This document shows, piece by piece, positions 15,899 through 21,951 of a DNA stretch of 21,951 nucleotides (position 1 is its first letter; each line of letters opens with the position of its first letter). The DNA lies in contig NZ_SMMD01000935.1 of the NCBI RefSeq assembly GCF_009711475.1, positions 1 to 21,951 on the forward strand. The letters are read 5' to 3'. The notes beneath the pieces were generated by a model that had not been told where the DNA came from, ran no database searches, and worked only from the letters and a program-made list of their open reading frames with translations. This stretch comes from Fulvivirga aurantia. GTDB taxonomy: Bacteria; Bacteroidota; Bacteroidia; Cytophagales; Cyclobacteriaceae. A program made the translations under genes and the position numbers.

Positions 15899-17116
15899 TT
15901 GAGCAACAAGATCCAATATCAATACGAGCCTGATAATCTGATTAAATCAGAGCCAAATAAATTTAAAGAGGCTGACCTTAAATCTGAAGAGTTTGTCATT
16001 AACCTCGGGCCTCAGCACCCATCTACTCATGGTGTTTTAAGGCTCGAAGTACTTACAGAAGGGGAGACAATTAAAGATGTGGTTCCTCATTTGGGCTATC
16101 TACATCGCTGCTTTGAAAAACACGCTGAATCACTGCCGTACAATCAAATCATACCTTATGTAGATCGTATGGATTACCTGGCAGCCATGAATTCTGAACA
16201 TGCCTATGCCATGGGTGTCGAGCGCATGCTCGGTATAGAAGACAAAATTCCTAAGCGAGTTGAGTTTATTAGGGTGCTGGTAGCAGAATTAAATCGTATT
16301 GCTTCTCACTTTGTAGCTGTAGGTACCTACGCTATGGATATTGGCGCTTTCACACCATTCTTTTGGATGATACGTGATAGAGAGCATATCCTACGTATGC
16401 TGGAATGGGTTTGCGGAGCACGTATGCTTTACAATTATATCTGGGTTGGTGGGCTATTTTATGATCTTCCTGTAGGTTTTGAAGAGCGCTGCCGTGAACT
16501 AGTGGCTTATTTATCTCCGAAAATTGATGAGCTGGAATCACTGGTGATCAACAATAAAATTTTTGTCGAGCGTACTGCCAATGTTGGTGTACTACCTCTC
16601 GATCTGGCTATAAATTACGGAGTGACAGGCCCAATGCTGAGGGGTTCTGGGTTAAAATATGATTTAAGAAAAGTCGATAGCTATTCTGTCTACCCGGAGT
16701 TAGACTTCAATATACCTGTTGGCGAGGGTAAAATGGGGCAGGTGGGTGACTGTTGGGATCGGACAGATGTAAGAGTAAGAGAAATAAGAGAATCTTTAAA
16801 AATCATAAGCCAGTGTCTCGATCAGCTCATGGGAGATCACAAACGAACCAGGGAGTTCGATCCGCAAGCATTGGTGCCTAAGAAAATAAGACCTGCAAAG
16901 CAGGATCTATATGTAAGAGCTGAAAACCCAAAAGGTGAATTAGGCTATTTCTTTAGAGCAGATGGAAGAAGCGATATACCTTTTAGGTGTAAAGCCAGGT
17001 CATGTTGTTTTGTAAACCTTTCTGTAATATCTGAGATTTCTAAAGGCGCCATGATGGCAGATTTAATTGCGATTTTTGGTTCTATCGATATAGTTTTAGG
17101 AGAAGTAGATAGATGA
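15899..17116 (+). CDS. nuoD: NADH-quinone oxidoreductase subunit D (TTG start)
   Basis: 405 residues, the 49-kDa subunit that forms the quinone pocket together with NuoB. Visible: [18 protein letters not shown] near 34-51 with the quinone-site His pair, [53 protein letters not shown], and the C-terminal [18 protein letters not shown]. The start is taken as TTG at 15899, because the next in-frame ATG comes only inside the conserved domain (after DR). The TTG is two bases after nuoC, which suits coupled translation. Its TGA is separated from the nnr ATG by one base. Confidence 0.95.
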   Translation: MSNKIQYQYEPDNLIKSEPNKFKEADLKSEEFVINLGPQHPSTHGVLRLEVLTEGETIKDVVPHLGYLHRCFEKHAESLPYNQIIPYVDRMDYLAAMNSEHAYAMGVERMLGIEDKIPKRVEFIRVLVAELNRIASHFVAVGTYAMDIGAFTPFFWMIRDREHILRMLEWVCGARMLYNYIWVGGLFYDLPVGFEERCRELVAYLSPKIDELESLVINNKIFVERTANVGVLPLDLAINYGVTGPMLRGSGLKYDLRKVDSYSVYPELDFNIPVGEGKMGQVGDCWDRTDVRVREIRESLKIISQCLDQLMGDHKRTREFDPQALVPKKIRPAKQDLYVRAENPKGELGYFFRADGRSDIPFRCKARSCCFVNLSVISEISKGAMMADLIAIFGSIDIVLGEVDR

Positions 17117-17117
17117 T

Positions 17118-18614
17118 ATGAAAATACTTTCTGCAAAGCAAACCCAGGATTTAGACAAATACACCATAGCAAACGAGCCTATAGCCTCAATCGACTTGAT
17201 GGAAAGGGCGGCCACGGCTTTCGTTGATTCTTTTTTTGAATTAGTTAGTCCAAAAAAGAAGGTGGCTGTGGTTTGCGGTAGAGGCAACAATGGTGGTGAT
17301 GGGTTGGCGATTGCCCGTATGTTGATTAACAGAAAGTATGATGTCAAAACATTTATAATCGATAGCAAAAAATCAGGATCAGATGATTTTGAAACAAACA
17401 AAGAAAGGCTGCTTCAGCTTTCCGATATTAGAGACATATCAAATAATACCGAGTTGCCGGACTTCTCAGAGTTTGATATAATGATTGATGGGATTTTTGG
17501 GTCTGGTTTATCCAGGCCTGTAGAAGACATTTATGCTGATGTAATAATTAAAATCAATGCTTCTGAAGCGGAGGTGATAGCTATTGATATACCTTCGGGC
17601 TTGTTTGCAGACTCTCCTTACGAAAAAGGAGCTGTGATCCACGCAGCGCACACCATTACTTTTCAATTGCCCAAACTTGCCTTTCTAATGCCGGAAAACG
17701 CCACATATGTGGGTGAATGGCACAGAGTTTCAATTGGTCTATCAGAAGAAAAAATAAGGCAAACAGAAACGAGTAATCACTACCTGGTTTCAGAAATGAT
17801 TGGTGAGTGGCTCAAGCCAAAGAATAAATTTGACCATAAGGGGTCAAACGGCCGTGCCCTGATATTGAGTGGTAGTTTTGGTAAAATGGGAGCGGCTTTA
17901 CTCTCTGGCGGAGGTTCTCTGAGATCTGGTGTTGGTTTGCTTACCATGTATATTCCAAGCTGCGGTTATGATATTATCCAATCGGGATTGCCAGAGGCTA
18001 TGTGCATTGTAGATGAGGGAGATCATTTCCTAACTACCTGCCCCGATGTTGAGAACTATGATGTCGTTGGAATTGGTCCGGGTATAGGGAAAGAGCAAGA
18101 AACAATGATGAGCCTTATTGAAGTAGTAAGAGCCTTTGATAAGCCCATTGTACTAGATGCTGATGCGCTCAATCTGATTGCCGAGCATCGAGAAATTCTT
18201 GAAATGCTACCGGAAAATTCGATTATTACACCTCACCCAAAAGAATTTGAAAGATTAGTTGGGGCCTTTGATAATGACTTTGAAAGGCTTGAAAAGCAAA
18301 GAGCACTTGCCAGAGAGCATAAGCTAATCGTGGTTGTGAAAGGTGCTCATACTGTGATTGTAGCACCAGATGGTCAGACTTTTTTTAACAGTACAGGAAA
18401 TGCGGGCATGGCTACCGGAGGTAGTGGAGATGTGCTTACCGGGATCATTACAGCACTTTGTGCTCAACGCTACGAACCACTTAAGGCTGCACTTCTAGGT
18501 GTTTTTATGCATGGAGCGGCTGGTGATTTGGCTGCGGAGAAATACGGGAAATATGCCATGAAAGCATCTGATATTGTTGACCAACTACCACATGCTTTTA
18601 TCAAGCATGAATAG
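17118..18614 (+). CDS. nnr: Bifunctional NAD(P)H-hydrate repair enzyme (epimerase and ADP-dependent dehydratase)
   Basis: 498 residues, full length for the fused form. The N-terminal YjeF/NnrE domain (1-215) shows VVCGRGNNGGDGLAIARML at 51-69 and DIPSGLFAD; it interconverts the R and S forms of NADHX/NADPHX. The C-terminal ribokinase-like NnrD domain (about 225-498) shows GSFGKMGAALLSGGGSLRSG, VGIGPGIG, ITPHPKEFERLVG, VVVKGAHTVI and NAGMATGGSGDVLTG; it dehydrates S-NAD(P)HX with ADP. Together they restore damaged nicotinamide cofactors. It lies one base after nuoD, so it is probably made with NADH dehydrogenase, whose substrate it repairs. This link is inferred from position. Confidence 0.95.
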   Translation: MKILSAKQTQDLDKYTIANEPIASIDLMERAATAFVDSFFELVSPKKKVAVVCGRGNNGGDGLAIARMLINRKYDVKTFIIDSKKSGSDDFETNKERLLQLSDIRDISNNTELPDFSEFDIMIDGIFGSGLSRPVEDIYADVIIKINASEAEVIAIDIPSGLFADSPYEKGAVIHAAHTITFQLPKLAFLMPENATYVGEWHRVSIGLSEEKIRQTETSNHYLVSEMIGEWLKPKNKFDHKGSNGRALILSGSFGKMGAALLSGGGSLRSGVGLLTMYIPSCGYDIIQSGLPEAMCIVDEGDHFLTTCPDVENYDVVGIGPGIGKEQETMMSLIEVVRAFDKPIVLDADALNLIAEHREILEMLPENSIITPHPKEFERLVGAFDNDFERLEKQRALAREHKLIVVVKGAHTVIVAPDGQTFFNSTGNAGMATGGSGDVLTGIITALCAQRYEPLKAALLGVFMHGAAGDLAAEKYGKYAMKASDIVDQLPHAFIKHE

Positions 18615-18761
18615 GTAAATACTGTCAGAGTAAGAAAACTATAACCAAAATGGGTCATTAACCGTATTGGTGTAGAGACTGCAACGTCAAACAACGAGCA
18701 AAATTGCACTTAAAGGAATAGTGGTTTGATTTTTGTTGCTGAATGTGTAAAATTACTGCCT

Positions 18762-19127
18762 ATGAAATTTTTTAGAATTGCAATACTCATAGTTCTTGCC
18801 GCTTTTATCGGAGGATCTACGTTTGCTCAGCAAATGGGTGAGCTAGATAGATTTGAAAACGAAAAGCTTGAAACGATAAATAAAGTAAGGCTTTTTCCTA
18901 ATCCTACGGTAGATTACTTAAGCGTAGAAATTGCAAATTCTAATCTGAAAGATGTCAAGTTCACCGTGCACAACATCATAGGCAATGTGGTTGAGGTAGA
19001 AATTGAGCAGGTAGATGAAAATAATTTTAAAGTTAAAGTTGAAGATTTACCAACTGGCTATTATCTATTGGCCATTAAAGACGATAAACAGAAATTCCGG
19101 GAGACCTATAAGTTTCTGAAGCGATAG
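18762..19127 (+). CDS. Small secreted protein made almost wholly of a T9SS type A sorting domain
   Basis: 121 residues from the ATG at 18762 (the frame is open to 18726, but only this start gives a signal peptide). MKFFRIAILIVLAAFIGG with a likely cut after Ala22 (STFA/QQ) sends it to the periplasm. After a 20-residue linker comes LFPNPTVDYLSVEI (44-57), then strands ending in LPTGYYLLAIKDDKQKF and a basic end (FLKR). This is the C-terminal sorting domain recognised by the type IX secretion system. There is no cargo domain in front, so the mature protein of ~99 residues is essentially the signal itself. It could be a T9SS component, a decoy or a surface-linked domain. The 147-bp gap upstream has no promoter I can name. 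Confidence 0.85.
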   Translation: MKFFRIAILIVLAAFIGGSTFAQQMGELDRFENEKLETINKVRLFPNPTVDYLSVEIANSNLKDVKFTVHNIIGNVVEVEIEQVDENNFKVKVEDLPTGYYLLAIKDDKQKFRETYKFLKR

Positions 19128-19142
19128 AAACAACAAACTAGC

Positions 19143-19182
19143 AGTAATAAAAAAGGCACCATTTGGTGCCTTTTTTATTACT
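19143..19182. terminator. Strong bidirectional rho-independent terminator
   Basis: An 18-bp perfect stem (AGTAATAAAAAAGGCACC with its reverse complement) closes over a four-base ATTT loop. GGCACC forms the GC-rich top, and the A/T-rich bottom gives a U-tract in both directions. It lies between the convergent T9SS-domain gene and asnS and should stop both. Confidence 0.93.
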
Positions 19183-19210
19183 TTGAATCCGCCTGTCTTT
19201 ATATCTTTTT

Positions 19211-20653
19211 TTAAAACTCTGCATTGTCCGGAGTCCTTGGGAAAGGTATCACATCTCGGATGTTTGTCATTCCGGTCACAAACTGCATCCATCTTTCAAA
19301 GCCTAATCCAAAGCCACTGTGAGGTGCTGAGCCATATTTTCGCAGCTCTAAATACCACCAAAGATCTTCCTCTGGTATGCCCATTTCATCTACACGTGCC
19401 TTAAGTACGTCATATCGCTCTTCTCTTTGTGAACCACCTATAATCTCACCAATGCCCGGGAATAATACATCCATGGCAGCTACGGTTTTATCATCATCAT
19501 TTGCTCTCATATAAAAAGCCTTGATGTTTTTAGGGTAGTTGTAAAGAATAACCGGCTTTTTAAAATGTTTTTCAACTAGAAAACGCTCATGCTCAGATTG
19601 TAAATCCGCCCCCCAATCTTCGATGAGGTACTGGAATTTCTTCTTTTTATTTGGCTTAGAGTTTTTCAAAATATCGATAGCCTCAGTATACGTAATACGT
19701 ACAAACTCATTGTTGGCTACAAATTCAAGCCTCTCTAATAAACTCAGCTCATTTCTTTCATTTTGAGGTTTTTGTTTGTCCTCATCAATGCCTCTTTTAT
19801 TAAGAAAATCTAAGTCTTCTTTGCAATTTTCTAAAGCATATTTGGCCAGGTATTTTACAAACTCTTCAGCCAAATCCATGTTGTCGTTGATGTTGTAAAA
19901 AGCCATCTCCGGCTCAATCATCCAGAATTCTGCCAGGTGACGTGAGGTGTTGGAGTTTTCTGCTCTAAATGTAGGGCCGAAAGTATAAACTTCACCAAGG
20001 GCTAAAGCAGCAGTTTCTACTTCGAGCTGGCCCGAGACAGTCAGATTAGTCTCTTTGCCAAAGAAATCTTCCTTGTAATTTACTTCACCTTCTTCAGTTT
20101 TCGGAGGGTTTGTCGGGTCGAGCGTAGTTACTCTAAACATCTCGCCAGCACCTTCGGCATCAGAACCAGTGATAATTGGCGTATGTACGTTGTAAAACCC
20201 CTTTTCTGTAAAGAACTTATGCACTGCAAAAATCATCGCATGTCTTATGCGATAAATAGCGCCAAACGTGCTTGTTCTTACCCTCAGGTGAGCCTTTTCT
20301 CTAAGAAATTCTAACGAGTGCTTTTTAGGTTGCAAAGGGTATTTTTCGGCATCGGCATCACCGATTACATCTAACTCATCTACCACAACTTCCACCTGCT
20401 GACCTTTACCCTGAGATTCTACCAACTTTCCGATAACAGAAACACACGCACCCGTGTTTATCCTCCTGAGTAAGGCTTCGTCAAAATTTTCAAAATCGAC
20501 AACGGCCTGTAAGTTATTTATTGTGGAACCATCATTAATGGCGATGAATCTGTTACTTCTGAAAGTACGCACCCAACCTTTAATATTGACTTGTTCGCCA
20601 ATAACTGGTTGGCTTAAAATGTCGCTGATTTTTGTTCTTTTAAGTGTTCCCAC
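19211..20653 (-). CDS. asnS: Asparaginyl-tRNA synthetase (GTG start)
   Basis: 480 residues, normal length. It charges tRNA-Asn with asparagine in the cytoplasm. An OB-fold anticodon domain ([20 protein letters not shown] at ~22-41) precedes the class II catalytic core. Core motifs are [20 protein letters not shown], motif 2 [21 protein letters not shown], and motif 3 [27 protein letters not shown]. The core contains a lysine-rich insertion near 290-330, a feature often seen in the family. The start is a GTG at 20653, as no ATG lies nearby. It is divergent from rpoN across a 152-bp gap and ends at the strong terminator. Confidence 0.96.
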   Translation of the reverse strand: MGTLKRTKISDILSQPVIGEQVNIKGWVRTFRSNRFIAINDGSTINNLQAVVDFENFDEALLRRINTGACVSVIGKLVESQGKGQQVEVVVDELDVIGDADAEKYPLQPKKHSLEFLREKAHLRVRTSTFGAIYRIRHAMIFAVHKFFTEKGFYNVHTPIITGSDAEGAGEMFRVTTLDPTNPPKTEEGEVNYKEDFFGKETNLTVSGQLEVETAALALGEVYTFGPTFRAENSNTSRHLAEFWMIEPEMAFYNINDNMDLAEEFVKYLAKYALENCKEDLDFLNKRGIDEDKQKPQNERNELSLLERLEFVANNEFVRITYTEAIDILKNSKPNKKKKFQYLIEDWGADLQSEHERFLVEKHFKKPVILYNYPKNIKAFYMRANDDDKTVAAMDVLFPGIGEIIGGSQREERYDVLKARVDEMGIPEEDLWWYLELRKYGSAPHSGFGLGFERWMQFVTGMTNIRDVIPFPRTPDNAEF

Positions 20654-20680
20654 AACTATCTAAAATTGAGATGATTAATG

Positions 20681-20697
20681 ACCCAGGTTACTTGGGT
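20681..20697. promoter_or_regulatory. 17-bp near-perfect dyad between asnS and rpoN, possible operator
   Basis: ACCCAGGT-T-ACTTGGGT has two 8-bp arms that match at 7 of 8 positions around a central T. The GC content of the arms is above that of the AT-rich gap. It lies 28 bp upstream of the asnS start and about 109 bp upstream of rpoN. With a one-base centre it cannot form a full RNA hairpin, so a protein-binding site is more likely. No regulator is identified. Confidence 0.4.
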
Positions 20698-20756
20698 GTA
20701 AAAGCCGCAAAAAAACGATAATTTGTGCTTTTTTTCAAAGAATAGTTGAAATATAA

Positions 20757-20764
20757 TAACTTTG
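20757..20764 (+). promoter_or_regulatory. Candidate -7 box of rpoN
   Basis: TAACTTTG matches TAnnTTTG exactly and lies 41 bp upstream of the rpoN ATG. No TTG is found at the expected 19-22 bp upstream, so the -33 element is weak or absent. Confidence 0.35.
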
Positions 20765-20805
20765 ACGTAAATTTAGTAAGACCACATTTTAAGGATTTTC
20801 AACGA

Positions 20806-21951
20806 ATGCAGAAGCTTGGTTTAACCCAAAGTTTACAACAAAAATTATCGCCACAGCAGATACAGTTTATCAAGCTGTTGCAGGTGCCTACAGCTGAGCT
20901 TGAAGGGCGAATTGAAGAGGAGTTAGAGGAGAATCCTGCCCTGGAAGAGGGGAAAGAGGAACCTGATGATATTGAAGACGAATATCAGGAGGATGATGTA
21001 AAAGAAGAGCCCGAACTCGATGTGGATGATTACCTCCGTGATGATGATTTTAGTGGCTATAAAATGCAGGGTGATGGTGACAACGAAGAAGACCGTGACA
21101 TGCCCATTGCCATGCACTCTACACTCAACGAGCGACTCATGGATCAGCTCGGATATCTCAAATTGGATGAAAGACAATACGCTATAGGCAAGCAGCTAAT
21201 CGGAAGCATAGAGTCAGATGGTTATATCAGAAGGGATTTAGAGGCAATTATCAACGACCTGGCATTTTCTCAAAACATTGATACCGAAATAGATGAGGTA
21301 GAAGAAATTTTAAGAAAGATCCAGAATTTTGACCCTCCAGGAATTGCAGCACGTGATTTGCAGGAGTGTTTATTGCTTCAATTAGAGCGAAAGGAGAGGA
21401 GCAGCAATAGCATTGATGTAGTAGTCTCAAAAAAAATAATAGAAGAGTGCTTCGATGAGTTTACTAAAAAGCACTACAGCAAGATCATGAAAAAACTTGA
21501 TCTTGAAGACGAGGATTATATCAAAGACGCGATAGATTTTATTAGAAAGCTTAATCCAAAACCAGGAGGAAGCTCAGCTGGTTTGGCGCGCACTCAATAT
21601 TTAATTCCAGATTTTATCCTGAGTAATGACAATGGAAAATTGGAGTTGGCGCTCAACTCTCGAAATGCTCCGGAACTAAAGGTCAGCAGGTCTTATTCTG
21701 AGATGCTCAAGGCTTATGACAAAAGCGATAAGAGTGACAAAAAACTCAAAGACACTGTAAGTTTTGTTAAGCAAAAGCTCGATGCGGCCAAATGGTTTAT
21801 CGATGCCATCAAACAGAGGCAGCACACCTTGTTAAATACGATGAATGCTATATTGAATTTTCAATATGAGTATTTTCAGGAAGGTGACGAGAGTAAGTTA
21901 AGGCCTATGATTTTGAAGGATATTGCCAATATCATCAATATGGATATATCT
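20806..21951 (+). CDS. rpoN: RNA polymerase sigma-54 factor, C-terminus cut by window edge
   Basis: 382 codons are present, with no stop before the edge; about 110 residues with the C-terminal helix-turn-helix and RpoN box are missing. Region I, which meets the bacterial enhancer-binding activator, is MQKLGLTQSLQQKLSPQQIQ through LEENPALEE (1-48). Region II (49-100) is very acidic. Core-binding region III includes FDPPGIAARDLQECL (~175-189) and LNPKPGGSSAG. A conserved LRPMILKDIANIIN opens the next domain at the edge. Sigma-54 depends on ATP-using activators and controls varied functions; no activator gene is in the window. The gene is divergent from asnS. Confidence 0.95.
   Translation, partial: MQKLGLTQSLQQKLSPQQIQFIKLLQVPTAELEGRIEEELEENPALEEGKEEPDDIEDEYQEDDVKEEPELDVDDYLRDDDFSGYKMQGDGDNEEDRDMPIAMHSTLNERLMDQLGYLKLDERQYAIGKQLIGSIESDGYIRRDLEAIINDLAFSQNIDTEIDEVEEILRKIQNFDPPGIAARDLQECLLLQLERKERSSNSIDVVVSKKIIEECFDEFTKKHYSKIMKKLDLEDEDYIKDAIDFIRKLNPKPGGSSAGLARTQYLIPDFILSNDNGKLELALNSRNAPELKVSRSYSEMLKAYDKSDKSDKKLKDTVSFVKQKLDAAKWFIDAIKQRQHTLLNTMNAILNFQYEYFQEGDESKLRPMILKDIANIINMDIS

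Noticed and set aside
20923..21177. Minus-strand 84-codon hydrophobic frame inside rpoN
   Set aside because: It is the complement of the acidic region II; Asp/Glu codons read backwards give hydrophobic residues, so the membrane-like look is an artefact.

Overview
The window looks like a piece of a Bacteroidota chromosome, most likely order Cytophagales (inference). The evidence is AT-rich DNA with a ~40% GC feel, several TAnnTTTG-type -7 promoter boxes with an upstream TTG, a type IX secretion (T9SS) C-terminal sorting domain protein, a Bacteroidota-type alternative GlmU, a PadR regulator paired with a prefix-domain ABC permease, and an LPS/outer-membrane gene set. Gene density is high, no gap between genes exceeds about 205 bp, and I see no rRNA, tRNA, insertion sequence or CRISPR array.

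Left part, minus strand (1-7331). Reading leftwards: rpmE (type B L31) with its own promoter and terminator; then a tightly packed run of alternative GlmU-like protein, holB (DNA polymerase III delta'), hemC, a four-helix-bundle (23S rRNA intervening-sequence-type) protein, a lipoprotein cyclophilin, an RmlD-like reductase and a membrane-anchored alpha/beta hydrolase; then a PadR regulator and the start of an ABC permease that runs off the left edge. Genes in this run touch or overlap, except around the four-helix-bundle gene. That gene is bracketed by two inverted arrays of a 7-bp repeat and looks like a cassette inserted between hemC and the cyclophilin gene.

Middle, plus strand (7537-13712). 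A Wzi/RemB-like outer-membrane barrel, an MsbA-type ABC exporter, a small two-helix membrane protein, gmhA (first step of heptose synthesis) and comM. This is mainly an envelope/LPS neighbourhood. It meets dps (minus strand) at 13713-13779, where a second, unrelated 7-bp repeat family again forms inverted arrays and a 13-bp stem.

Right part (14350-21951). nuoABCD, the peripheral-arm start of complex I, runs straight into nnr, the bifunctional NAD(P)H-hydrate repair enzyme, with one base between nuoD and nnr; nuoE-N are not in the window. Then comes a small secreted protein that is almost nothing but a T9SS sorting domain, a strong 18-bp bidirectional terminator, asnS on the minus strand, and divergent rpoN (sigma-54) cut by the right edge. 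A near-perfect 17-bp dyad lies between asnS and rpoN.

The best candidates for a second look are the heptamer-array cassette around the four-helix-bundle gene, the second heptamer array, the paired PadR operator-like dyads, the nnr/nuo coupling and the cargo-less T9SS domain.
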